DNA of 64,000 nucleotides from contig CBFHJA010000019.1 in assembly GCA_965656085.1 (NCBI GenBank), positions 1 through 64,000 of the forward strand. The letters run 5' to 3'. The notes under the pieces were generated by a model. The model was given only the letters and a program-made list of their open reading frames with translations. It did not search any database and had not been told where the DNA came from. Numbering within the stretch: the stretch's first letter is position 1; each line of letters opens with the position of its first letter. Source of the DNA: Aliishimia sp965656085. Lineage in GTDB: Bacteria > Pseudomonadota > Alphaproteobacteria > Rhodobacterales > Rhodobacteraceae. Positions 9,404-17,546 of the stretch are shown in pieces. The position numbers and the translations under genes were made by a program.

Positions 9404-10423
9404 CTAGCGCTCCCACAAATCGTCAACCGCCTGACGCAGAACGGCTTCATCGGCTGGATTGAACATGGGGTTGCCCGCTCTGTGCCCCCAGATCGACTCG
9501 ATCGGCCGGAATTCTGCGTTCGGCATCATCGATGTCTCGATCTCGCTATCTTCAGGTGTGAAATAGAGATCCGTGCGCGAAGGCAGGATTGTCGAAGGGG
9601 CAGCAATGCTGCCAAGTGCGGCCGCCAGATCACCGCCGTAGATCTCGTTGTCCGAGATGTCCGAAGCCATCCAAGTCTCTAAGCTGGCGAGGAGGTCATG
9701 CGCATCGCGGCGCAGGAAGTTCGCCTCCCAAGAGCGCACGAGGAAGTCCTCAAGCGAGGCATATCCCGCCCCCTCATAGAGCTTTTCGCGATAGAAGGCC
9801 TGCGACATGGCCCAGCCCGCATAAACGCGGCCCATAGCGCGCAGGCCCCGCACGGGATGCTCGGCAAAGTGATCGCCACGCCAACTGGGGTCGCCAGTCA
9901 GAGCCGCTCGCACGCCTTGCAGGAAGACCTTGTTATGGATCGAGGTGCGCGCCGATCCGCAAACCGCGCAGATCCTTGCCACCCGTTCGGGAAAGATCGC
10001 GCCCCAATGCAGCGCCTGCTGCGCTCCCATCGACCAGCCATAGATCAGTGCGAGCCTTTCGATCCCGAAAACCTCTTGCAGCAAACGGCTCTGGGCTTGC
10101 ACGTTGTCCCAATGGGTGAAGAGTGGGTAGCGGTCTTTGCCGAACGGCGCTTGCATGTTCGAGGGCGAGGTGGACAGCCCATTTCCAAACATATTGGGTA
10201 TGATGATGAACCACTTGGTGGGATCAAGGACCCGGCCTTCCCCGATCAGCCAGTCGATATCCATGTGTTGCGCGCCATACGATGTCGGGTAGAGGATGAC
10301 GTTTGAGCGATCCTCAGCCAGTGTTCCATACGTCTGGTAAGCGACATGCGCTTTGGGCAGCGTTATGCCATTTTGCAGCCTGAAGTCCGTAAGCTCAACA
10401 GTCTCATACTGTGCTGCTGTCAT
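9404..10423 (-). CDS. Alpha/beta hydrolase of the homoserine O-acetyltransferase (MetX)-like family
   Basis: A 339-residue alpha/beta hydrolase. The N-terminal strand pattern (LTDFRLQNGITLPKAHVAY) and the nucleophile elbow GWSMGAQQ with Ser131 match the MetX-like branch. A catalytic Asp is expected in RTDLYFTPED and His in WGHRAGNP. True MetX enzymes acetylate homoserine in methionine synthesis; this one is shorter and its cap region differs, so it is better called a MetX-like hydrolase or acyltransferase. I start it at the second ATG (10423), where homology begins; the first in-frame ATG (10495) would add 24 residues of unrelated sequence. It is monocistronic and convergent with the GST gene. 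Confidence 0.8.
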   Translation of the reverse strand: MTAAQYETVELTDFRLQNGITLPKAHVAYQTYGTLAEDRSNVILYPTSYGAQHMDIDWLIGEGRVLDPTKWFIIIPNMFGNGLSTSPSNMQAPFGKDRYPLFTHWDNVQAQSRLLQEVFGIERLALIYGWSMGAQQALHWGAIFPERVARICAVCGSARTSIHNKVFLQGVRAALTGDPSWRGDHFAEHPVRGLRAMGRVYAGWAMSQAFYREKLYEGAGYASLEDFLVRSWEANFLRRDAHDLLASLETWMASDISDNEIYGGDLAAALGSIAAPSTILPSRTDLYFTPEDSEIETSMMPNAEFRPIESIWGHRAGNPMFNPADEAVLRQAVDDLWER

Positions 10424-11579
10424 GGTGCCTCGCGTTTGTGAAGTGGACCGCGCCTCTTCGAATGCCGCCTGATCTGCACAGGATGAGCGGACCATGCAAC
10501 CGGACCGCGCAATTGAATGTACGACGCCGTTCTAAACCGCATGTATCCACACGCTACGCCAGCATTTCCACCATTTCCAGCGATATCCATGGTTTGCAAG
10601 GACGATTGGCTAAAGCAGCCCGATTAAGTGGTGCGCAGCTTGTTGTCGATGCGCTGCGAATGACGGGTCAGTCGCGCTTGGCAATAACTCGAACCGCTTA
10701 TACGTAGAGTTTTGTGGTTAATTGCATGTTTGTCCATAATTCGGACGTAAGCGTCGTGCAACGTGTTTCGTTCTGCAAGAAGGGTCAGTTTTTCTCGCCG
10801 CGGAACGGCTAGCTATTGTTGCATTTGCATCGCGGCACTTGCGAGTTTTGGAGCAAAAGCAAAGCCCGTATGGGCTCAATGCGGTCATTGATGCTGCCCT
10901 GGCATGAACTGGAAAACGTCGTTGTTCGTCGTTGAAGACGGCCCATTTGGCTCAAGCGTTTCGACTTCACTGCGCTGCACCGCAGCCGACCATTTCGGTC
11001 AAACAACCCGATTGGGGCGAGCTCCTTTCCTGACAGAAATCTTCGGTTGCCAGCGGGGTAGACAGGAAGATGGCCTTTGATATCTGTCGCATGTGAACCG
11101 GCTAGCGCTCAAGGGCGGGGTCAGGTGAACGACAACAATGCGTAAAAGAACCCGACTTTTCCCTTAAACATATCCGGCAGCCCCGAAATCGTTCCAGCAC
11201 TTCATCAGAGGGAAGAGGTCGCATTTTACTGCGAGCGTGTTGAACATATCGGTACGTGTTCTCCCGCCGATCTGCAGCATGACCTTCCCGCGTTCATCCA
11301 GAAGCACGACCCGATCGAGTTCCGGGCGCTCCACATCGTCTGTTTCCGGCGGTTCCCCCCACATGCCAGTTTTATCGGACAGCGAGGTGCGCTACGGCAA
11401 GCGTGACAAGGTCCGGCGGAGTTCCGCAGAACGCGCTTATCCCGAAGGTGGAGACATCCACCGCATCAGTGTAACCACGAAGCGGGGCGTCCGGGAGCGG
11501 CCGCAGCTCAGCCTCTGAACTTGCCAAGGAGGGGCCTGTCATCTAACAATTTCGAGGATACTGTGGAAAGGATGAGGCT
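10424..11579. other. Long intergenic region, no supported gene
   Basis: More than 1.1 kb without a convincing gene. Several short ORFs exist in both strands but show neither family motifs nor good ribosome sites. The best is a 66-codon minus-strand frame at 11164-11364, whose product (VVLLDERGKVMLQIGGRT in the middle) reads like protein but matches nothing I know; it may be a decayed gene. The region is less G+C-rich than its flanks and may be a graveyard of lost genes near the integration site. Confidence 0.4.
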
Positions 11580-12344
11580 GTGATAACTGTTGGACACCGG
11601 GTGAGGTCGGTGGTGCTAAGCGCGGCCACGCGTTGCATCGCGGCACTTCTGCTTGCAGCAGCCGTGATCTGGCAGAGCCCACCTCTCCAGGCCCAGTCGA
11701 GGGAGCAGTCGACCCAGTTGGCGCAGGTTGCCTTTGACAGTGCCGACGAGGTCTGGAAGCAGGTCTTCGAAGCAATCGATGAACCCTATCGGTCTCCGAA
11801 ACTTCGGATCTTCGACACCAAGTTGGAAACGACCTATTGCGGGATTGCAAAGTCATCCAACCCACCATTCTACTGCGCTTTCGCCGAAACAATCTATCTC
11901 GACCCTGTCTTCTTTGCGCAGCTTACGAAGATGATGGGGACCGACAGCGCCCTTGCGCTGGAAAGCGTTGTCGCGCACGAGTTCGGTCACCATATTCAGC
12001 AAATTCTGGGGGACTACCAGCGCTTCGACGACCGCATCAGGCAGGCAAAGACCAAGCCGGAGAAAAATGCCGTGAGCGTGCAGCGTGAATTGCAGGCCGA
12101 CTGCTATTCGGGCATCTGGGCGGCGCGTGGCGATGCCATGGACGGGGAGGTCAGCGCGGACGATATTTCCGACACACTGCGCGCTGCACTGGTCTACGGC
12201 GATGATGCCCTGCAGCGCGACAAAGGTATGCACGTTGATCCAAGCGCGTTCCAACACGGCAGTGGGACCGAGCGGGCCATGTGGTTCCTGATCGGCTATA
12301 ATTCCCCGACGATCCCGGCTTGCGACACGGTCGGGAAAGGCTGA
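11580..12344 (+). CDS. Secreted neutral zinc metallopeptidase, YpfJ-like
   Basis: A 254-residue protein of the putative neutral zinc metallopeptidase family (YpfJ type). A signal peptide is visible (hydrophobic stretch about 17-31, likely cleavage after QAQ near 39), so it acts outside the cytoplasm. The zinc motif HEFGHH is at 133-138. The third ligand region QRELQADCYSG (168-178) is the second hallmark of the family. It is a little shorter than E. coli YpfJ because the N-terminal linker is short. Start is GTG at 11580 behind AGGATGAGG; no ATG is available before the mature part. It converges with the cyclase-FHA gene, 21 bases apart. Confidence 0.85.
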   Translation: MITVGHRVRSVVLSAATRCIAALLLAAAVIWQSPPLQAQSREQSTQLAQVAFDSADEVWKQVFEAIDEPYRSPKLRIFDTKLETTYCGIAKSSNPPFYCAFAETIYLDPVFFAQLTKMMGTDSALALESVVAHEFGHHIQQILGDYQRFDDRIRQAKTKPEKNAVSVQRELQADCYSGIWAARGDAMDGEVSADDISDTLRAALVYGDDALQRDKGMHVDPSAFQHGSGTERAMWFLIGYNSPTIPACDTVGKG

Positions 12345-12365
12345 CACAGCGCAGAGCGCTCCGCG

Positions 12366-13253
12366 TCACGCCCGGCTGACGTCGAAGGTAATCTCGGGAA
12401 GGTCTCCATTTTTCTTAGCATCGCCCAGCATGATCTGTCCGCTGCCTAAGAGAGACACCGATTGGCGGCGCAGGAAGAAATCGCCACCGTTGTCAAATTT
12501 CACGGTGCTCCCGCCCGAACTGCGATCAGCGAATTCAACAATGCCGTGGTTGACTGTGATCGACGCATGGACACGCGACACAACATCCGTCGGGATCACA
12601 AGGTCGCAGTGACGCGACCGGCCGATGGAAACATCTGCGCCTTCGGCAATTTCCAAGTTCCAGTCCCCCATAGAGAGCTTGACCCGCGTGGCTCTTTTCA
12701 GAATCTGCGCGCTGTCGGCCCCCGGCGCGTCTGCGGGGAAAATCTGCCGTGTGAGCATATCCTGGTTGGGCATCACCAGCGCATGCACGTCATGGGGCTC
12801 TTTCGCGCCACGCAGCACCATCTGTCCCATTGCCCGAAGCTCGACACCGTGGGCCTTGGGCAAGCGCTCTACAAAGGTCTCACTGATCAGGACCTCGTTT
12901 TCGTTCGCCCTGTCCGCGAGCCTTGCTGCGGTGTTGATCGCACCGCCGAAGACTTCATCCCCCCGCCAGACCGCCGTCCCCCAATGCAGCCCGGCATGCA
13001 CCGAGACCGAGCCGAGCATGACCTGCTCGACGATCTCGCTCGCCGTTGCGATTGCGGGTTCGACGTCCTTGAACAGGCAAAGCGCATCATCGCCTTTCGA
13101 CCGGACAAACACTCCGCCATTGTTCTGGGCGACCTGCTGCATGCGCTCTACGCATTCGAAGATCAACTTGCTTGCCTCGCTATCGCCGACCCGTTCGTAC
13201 AGCTTTGTGCTGCCGACGACGTCGGCAAGCAATATCGCGTAGTCTGCGCCCAT
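12366..13253 (-). CDS. Class III nucleotide cyclase-FHA domain protein (copy 1)
   Basis: A 295-residue cytosolic signalling protein. The N-terminal half is a class III nucleotide cyclase homology domain: first metal Asp in ILLADVVGS, second in RSKGDDALCLF, and the transition-state Asn/Arg in INTAARLADRA. Purine specificity cannot be read safely. The C-terminal 90 residues are a forkhead-associated domain (SIGRSRHCDLVIP, then VSRVHASI), which binds phosphothreonine. It is transcribed divergently from the RiPP-like operon, sharing about 100 bases of control region, and the operon ends in a Ser/Thr kinase that could phosphorylate an FHA partner. A close paralogue lies at 54316-55215. Start at 13253 (MGADYAIL) fits the paralogue; an ATG at 13289 would add 12 residues. 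Confidence 0.88.
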   Translation of the reverse strand: MGADYAILLADVVGSTKLYERVGDSEASKLIFECVERMQQVAQNNGGVFVRSKGDDALCLFKDVEPAIATASEIVEQVMLGSVSVHAGLHWGTAVWRGDEVFGGAINTAARLADRANENEVLISETFVERLPKAHGVELRAMGQMVLRGAKEPHDVHALVMPNQDMLTRQIFPADAPGADSAQILKRATRVKLSMGDWNLEIAEGADVSIGRSRHCDLVIPTDVVSRVHASITVNHGIVEFADRSSGGSTVKFDNGGDFFLRRQSVSLLGSGQIMLGDAKKNGDLPEITFDVSRA

Positions 13254-13356
13254 TCCTGACTGTCCCCACAGTGTGTGCCCCGATGCCAAAGTGCAGGACC
13301 GGGATAGTTATGACGCTTAGTATAGTATAGACTTAACCGTATGTGGAGGGTCAGTT

Positions 13357-13389
13357 ATGACCGCAAAGGGGGACGGATATGGATGCTGA
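13357..13389 (+). CDS. Possible 10-codon upstream ORF of the amine oxidase gene
   Basis: ATG at 13357 follows a perfect Shine-Dalgarno (GGAGGG, 13345-13350) at six bases. It opens a ten-codon frame, MTAKGDGYGC, ending in TGA at 13387-13389, just inside the amine-oxidase gene (ATG 13379). It is out of frame with that gene. The overlap suggests translational coupling or a regulatory leader, but it may be chance. The amine-oxidase start has its own GGGGGA. Confidence 0.35.
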   Translation: MTAKGDGYGC

Positions 13390-15016
13390 CGCGCAGGCCG
13401 GGGTGACCGGAAAAGAAGCAAAATCTGAAAATTGGATACCGTCGCCCTTTCTTGACACGCTTTTCGACTATGAAGCCTTCGTGAAGACCGGCCCCATTGC
13501 ACAGACGCCGGAAGGCGGCGGAGGGCGGATCGCAATCATTGGTGCGGGCGCGGCTGGCCTTGTGGCCGGGTACGAGTTGCTGCGCGCGGGATTTGACCCG
13601 GTGATCTTTGAGGCAAGCGACCGGATCGGCGGGCGCTGCTACACAATCGATATGGGCGATGGCGCGCTCGCGGAGATGGGCGCCATGCGCGTTCCGCGCT
13701 CGCACCGGACCGCTTGGCACTATGCTGACGCGTTCGGCGTGAAGCACCAGAAATTCCCCGATCCCGGCACCGTACTGACCCAACTCTACTACCAGAACGC
13801 ATCGCTTACATGGCATCCAAGCGATCCCCCACCGGGCCAGTTCGCGGAGATTTCGAAGGATTTCGGGCTGATGATGCAGCCATATATGGAAGCCTTCTAT
13901 CCAGCCTGGCAGGCCGGCGATCTCGATAAGGTCCGCGAGTTGTGGCAGATGATGCTGGATCGTCATGGCACCGAGAGCTTTCGCGGCGCCGTTCTCAAGG
14001 GAACGGTGTGGAGTGAGGAACAGGTCAACGCCTTTGGTGCGCTTGGGCTTGGCTCCGGCGGGTTCGGACCGATGTTCGAGATCGATTTCGTCTCGGCGCT
14101 GCGCTATGTTCTGGAGCAGCACAATGTGGACTTGCAGCTCTTTTCGGACGGGATGCAGGATTTCATGGAGCGCTTCGCGACCACGGACGTTCCTGGCCCG
14201 GACGGTCCGAGAACGCTGAAAAGCTGCATTCGGTTCAACTGCAAAGTCAAAGAGTTGGATCATGTGGACGGCAAGCCGGTGCTGGTCTTTGCCGATGGCA
14301 GCGAAGAGCCCTTCGACGCGGTCATCGTGGCGATGAGCACGCGCGCTGCGGACATGATGGGGCTGACGATGCGCACCCGCTCGGGTGTCGATCTGTTGCC
14401 GGAGCCCGCCAAGAAAACGCTGCGTGATCTTCACATGACGATGGCGTCCAAACTGTTCATCAAGACCGAGACCAAGTTCTGGAAGGAAGATACGACGCTG
14501 CCGGAGGTGATCCTGACCGACGAGTTGACGCGCTCGCTCTACTGTCTGGACTACCCCGGAACCGACAAGGGGGTCGTGCTGATCTCGTATACATGGGAGG
14601 ACGATGCCGCCTCGGTCACGGCGCTCTCGCCGGAGGATTTCTTCGAGCGCTCGCTCGCGTTTCTGTCCAGAGCGAACCCGGAGTTTGCCCGCCATCTCGT
14701 GCCCGAGGGCGATTTGCTCAAGATCGACTGGGTGAGCATGCCGGACTACTATGGCGCGTTCCAACTGCCGCAGCCGGGGCAGGAGGCCATGCTGGCCGAA
14801 GCCTTTCACCAATACCTGACCGTCAAGGACCCGAAAACAGATAGTGGCGTCTATCTGGCCGGCGACGGCATCAGCTGGCAGGGGGGCTGGATAGAAGGCG
14901 CCTTGCGCACGGGGCTCAACGCCGCCTGCGCCGCTGCACAGCGCGCGGGCGGAACTGTGCGGCCCTGCTCGCCTCTTGACATCAATCCGCGCCAACTCCT
15001 CTACGGGCGTTATTGA
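13379..15016 (+). CDS. FAD-dependent amine oxidase / amino-acid 2-monooxygenase-like protein
   Basis: A 545-residue flavoprotein of the amine oxidase superfamily. The FAD-binding IIGAGAAG (53-60), the ribose-binding E78 and the RIGGR box (82-86) are all present. The C-terminal FAD segment VYLAGDGISWQGGWIEGAL is also there. Overall pattern and length resemble tryptophan 2-monooxygenase and related L-amino-acid oxidases rather than small monoamine oxidases. There is no signal peptide. It is the first gene of a five-gene run with a Nif11-like precursor 54 bases downstream. It may oxidise an amino acid or a residue of the peptide; this is inference from position. GGGGGA upstream supports the start at 13379. 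Confidence 0.85.
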   Translation: MDADAQAGVTGKEAKSENWIPSPFLDTLFDYEAFVKTGPIAQTPEGGGGRIAIIGAGAAGLVAGYELLRAGFDPVIFEASDRIGGRCYTIDMGDGALAEMGAMRVPRSHRTAWHYADAFGVKHQKFPDPGTVLTQLYYQNASLTWHPSDPPPGQFAEISKDFGLMMQPYMEAFYPAWQAGDLDKVRELWQMMLDRHGTESFRGAVLKGTVWSEEQVNAFGALGLGSGGFGPMFEIDFVSALRYVLEQHNVDLQLFSDGMQDFMERFATTDVPGPDGPRTLKSCIRFNCKVKELDHVDGKPVLVFADGSEEPFDAVIVAMSTRAADMMGLTMRTRSGVDLLPEPAKKTLRDLHMTMASKLFIKTETKFWKEDTTLPEVILTDELTRSLYCLDYPGTDKGVVLISYTWEDDAASVTALSPEDFFERSLAFLSRANPEFARHLVPEGDLLKIDWVSMPDYYGAFQLPQPGQEAMLAEAFHQYLTVKDPKTDSGVYLAGDGISWQGGWIEGALRTGLNAACAAAQRAGGTVRPCSPLDINPRQLLYGRY

Positions 15017-15070
15017 CTGCACAGGCGCAAACTGCCATCGTTGATTTCATTCAATGGGGGATACTGGGAA

Positions 15071-15370
15071 ATGTCTGAAACTGCTGCGAAAGAATTCATT
15101 GCTAAGGTGCAATCCGATCCGTCGATCCGCGAGGCCTTGGCCGAGCGTGCCGGGAGCGGTGCCATGGATGGCGTTTTGTCCCTTGCGAACGAACACGGCA
15201 TGGAGTTCACGCGCGAAGAGTTGGTGGCAGCCTATGCTGCGAACCTTGAAGAGCGCGGATACTCGAAAGAGGATGTCGAGGACATGACTTCGGGCGCTTC
15301 CGATCCCGCGTCCTATTTCGTCAAGCCGGGAAGCTACAAGAAATCCGACTCTGACGCCGCCTACTACTGA
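15071..15370 (+). CDS. Nif11-like leader peptide, candidate RiPP precursor
   Basis: A 99-residue protein whose first about 75 residues match the Nif11-type leader: MSETAAKEFIAKVQ, a short acidic helix, AMDGVLSLANEHGMEFTREEL, then a helix ending in EDVEDMTSGA. Leaders of this family precede ribosomally made, post-translationally modified peptides and are cut after a small-residue motif. Here the GA at 75-76 is the likely site. The remaining 23 residues (77-99) form a core with four tyrosines, one phenylalanine, two prolines, three lysines and a YY terminus, and no cysteine. I start at 15071, after GGGAA; an ATG at 15041 would add ten unrelated residues. Two flavoenzymes flank it, suggesting oxidative maturation of the aromatic residues. 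Confidence 0.75.
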   Translation: MSETAAKEFIAKVQSDPSIREALAERAGSGAMDGVLSLANEHGMEFTREELVAAYAANLEERGYSKEDVEDMTSGASDPASYFVKPGSYKKSDSDAAYY

Positions 15371-15375
15371 TCTGG

Positions 15376-16506
15376 ATGCACATCCGCGGATCGATGGGTG
15401 AGCCGGACGTCTATGATGTCGTGATCGTCGGCACTGGACCCGGCGGCGGGATGGCTGCGTGCCGTCTTGCCGGGCGCGGGTTGAATGCGCTCGTGCTGGA
15501 GAAAGAGCACCTGCCGCGGCCCAAAGCCTGCGGCGGGGCCATGCCTGGCGATATCCGCAACCTTCTGGACTGGTCAATCGAGCCGTTGATCCGTGCGGAG
15601 GTCAGCACCCAGCTTCACCGCTACGACTACAGCGATCCGGCACGGCACATCGCGATGCCCGATCCGATGATCCTGGTGGACCGGCCCTCCTTCGACCGGC
15701 ACTTCATCGACCGCGCTGTGCGCATGGGGGCTGGGCGTCTCGAATTGCGGCAAGGGGTGTCCGTGCGGAGCGCCACCGAGGACGAGGACGGGGTCACGCT
15801 GACACTGCAGGACGGGGAGACGGTCCGGGCGCGATATGTGATTGCCGCCGATGGCGCGTCCAGCATCGTCGCGCGCTCTGTGGGGCTCTACCTGCGCTCC
15901 GCAGGCGCTGCCGTGGATGCCGCCGTCTATGTCACAGAGGACGTGTTCGCGGGTGAGCGCGACCGCGCGACCTTCAACGTGCACTGTGTCGAGGCAGGCT
16001 ATGGCTGGATCTTTCCCAAAGACGATCACCTCAGTTGCGGCGTTGGCATGTGGCGTCGCCCTCGCAAGCTTCTGGACGAGTTGAACACCTTTCTGGAGCG
16101 CTCTTTGCCCGAGGGTTCCATCACACGCATCGAGCGTTTGTCGCATCCGGTGCCGGTGTTCCAAGGCCATCACCCGGTCGCGACGCGCCGGATATGCCTT
16201 GTGGGGGACGCGGCGCAAATGGTCGATCCGGTGCTTGGCGAGGGCATCCGCTATGCCATCCAGGCAGGCCGTCTTGCCGCCGATGTGATAAGTGCGCTCT
16301 GCGCGCCAGAGCTTCTGGACGAGATCGTCGCCGCGCCGACCGGCATGGAGGACGATCTGGCGACCCTTCTGGCCCGTCAGGGCGATTGCGGCACATACAA
16401 TACAATTGTCCGTCACACGATCGCCCGCGAACTGAACCTCATCCGCCTGAACGGCCAAGGCTTTCTGGAAGACCCTGAGGCCGTCTACTCCGCCTTGGTG
16501 GCGTGA
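15376..16506 (+). CDS. Geranylgeranyl-reductase-family / LodB-like FAD oxidoreductase
   Basis: A 376-residue FAD enzyme of the geranylgeranyl reductase superfamily. Visible are the dinucleotide motif GTGPGG (19-24), the KACGGAMPG motif (50-58), GYGWIFPK (208-215), which matches the family YxWxFPK substrate-site motif, and GDAAQMVDPVLGEGI (277-291). The family includes lipid and archaeol reductases, and also LodB/GoxB, flavoproteins needed to oxidise a tryptophan in protein precursors. Placed five bases after a Nif11 precursor gene, a LodB-like role, hydroxylating or oxidising aromatic residues of the peptide, is a reasonable inference. An internal ATG at 15394 is an equally good start. The stop overlaps the next start as TGATG. 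Confidence 0.83.
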   Translation: MHIRGSMGEPDVYDVVIVGTGPGGGMAACRLAGRGLNALVLEKEHLPRPKACGGAMPGDIRNLLDWSIEPLIRAEVSTQLHRYDYSDPARHIAMPDPMILVDRPSFDRHFIDRAVRMGAGRLELRQGVSVRSATEDEDGVTLTLQDGETVRARYVIAADGASSIVARSVGLYLRSAGAAVDAAVYVTEDVFAGERDRATFNVHCVEAGYGWIFPKDDHLSCGVGMWRRPRKLLDELNTFLERSLPEGSITRIERLSHPVPVFQGHHPVATRRICLVGDAAQMVDPVLGEGIRYAIQAGRLAADVISALCAPELLDEIVAAPTGMEDDLATLLARQGDCGTYNTIVRHTIARELNLIRLNGQGFLEDPEAVYSALVA

Positions 16507-17525
16507 TGAAGGATGGCGCGGCCCACGCCTCAATGGCAGATGCTCTCGACTGCGTCCTGCCGCATGCGCCAGCGCGGTTGATCCCGGAAGAGGCGATTGC
16601 GGCGTTGCGCAACGTCGCGGCGGCCCTCCCACCGATTGCCCGTGGACTGCTCGAATGCCGGCTTCAGGGGCCGGGATTGGTGGACCTCTCCATTGGCGTG
16701 CTGAACACCCGGCGGGACAAGACCCTCGTTGCGGAGTACTTCCGAAAGATCGACGATGGCTCGCCCGCTTGGGCCGTTGCAATGGCCTTTGTCGAGCGCT
16801 GGTGCGCCGAGCATGAGGACGCACCCGGCAGCCGATACGCGTGGTTCGAATTCGATATCGAGGGCGCCGGGTCCTGCCCTGCGCCCTCGATCTTCGTGTC
16901 CGTGCGCGGCAGAGGCGGGGATCACCTCTGGGACGACGCCCTTGCCCTGCTGACACCCGGCGCTGTGACCGAAAGCCGCCTGTGGTCAGGCCGCCTTCCG
17001 GACGGTGCAAGGGTGGAGTTTATCGGTGTGATGGTCCCCCGCGGCTCTGAGGCGCTGCGCCTCAACCTGAGCTTTCCATCCGCCATGACGGCGTGGGCGT
17101 GGATCGACCGTTACGGGGCCGCGCCCGATAAGGATCTGTATCCTCTTTTTGCAGAGCTTTTCGAGGCGGGCTCGACGATCCTGACTGTCGACGCCGACAA
17201 CGGAAAGCTGGGGCCGCGCGTTGGGCTCGAATGCCGTCCGGGCGAGGGCGCGGAGGCCGAGCACATCCTTGCACTGTGCCAGTCTCATGATCTCTGCGAT
17301 TATGGTATCCGAGAGGCGGTTTCATCATGGACCGGCCTCAGCACCGTGTTCGACCCGGGGCATGCCTATCCGGTGCATCTCGTACTGGAAGAACTTGCCG
17401 CACCTGAGAAAGGACCGGGCGCGCTGGTCCGCGAGTTGAACCACGTGAAGATTTCGTTCATCGGATCCGTGGTCGAACCTGTTAAGTTGTATCTGTCCTT
17501 CACTCATGCGTTCGAGACCACCTAA
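16506..17525 (+). CDS. Unrecognised 339-aa protein of the RiPP-like cluster
   Basis: I do not recognise this family. The product is acidic, soluble, without signal peptide or membrane segment. Distinct stretches are KLGPRVGLECRPG (about 236-248) and a C-terminus NHVKISF...VKLYLSF. Alternating strands in the C-terminal third suggest a beta-rich fold. Eight cysteines are scattered without a CxxC pattern. It starts within the stop codon of the flavoprotein gene, so it belongs to the operon and is probably needed for making or handling the peptide product (modifying enzyme, or leader-binding partner). The start ATG 16506 is preferred over the GTG at 16503 because of the TGATG overlap. Function is unknown. 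Confidence 0.7.
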   Translation: MKDGAAHASMADALDCVLPHAPARLIPEEAIAALRNVAAALPPIARGLLECRLQGPGLVDLSIGVLNTRRDKTLVAEYFRKIDDGSPAWAVAMAFVERWCAEHEDAPGSRYAWFEFDIEGAGSCPAPSIFVSVRGRGGDHLWDDALALLTPGAVTESRLWSGRLPDGARVEFIGVMVPRGSEALRLNLSFPSAMTAWAWIDRYGAAPDKDLYPLFAELFEAGSTILTVDADNGKLGPRVGLECRPGEGAEAEHILALCQSHDLCDYGIREAVSSWTGLSTVFDPGHAYPVHLVLEELAAPEKGPGALVRELNHVKISFIGSVVEPVKLYLSFTHAFETT

Positions 17526-17546
17526 ATCGCCTTGACTGGAAGCCAC

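Noticed and set aside
9404..10423. Calling the alpha/beta hydrolase MetX (homoserine acetyltransferase)
   Set aside because: Shorter and divergent in the cap region, with no methionine genes nearby; kept as MetX-like.
11164..11364. 66-codon minus-strand frame in the long intergenic region
   Set aside because: Reads somewhat like protein but has no recognisable family, no SD and no partner; mentioned only within the intergenic entry.
13355..15022. A 555-codon minus-strand ORF opposite the amine oxidase
   Set aside because: Shadow frame; the plus strand has intact FAD motifs and proper ribosome sites.
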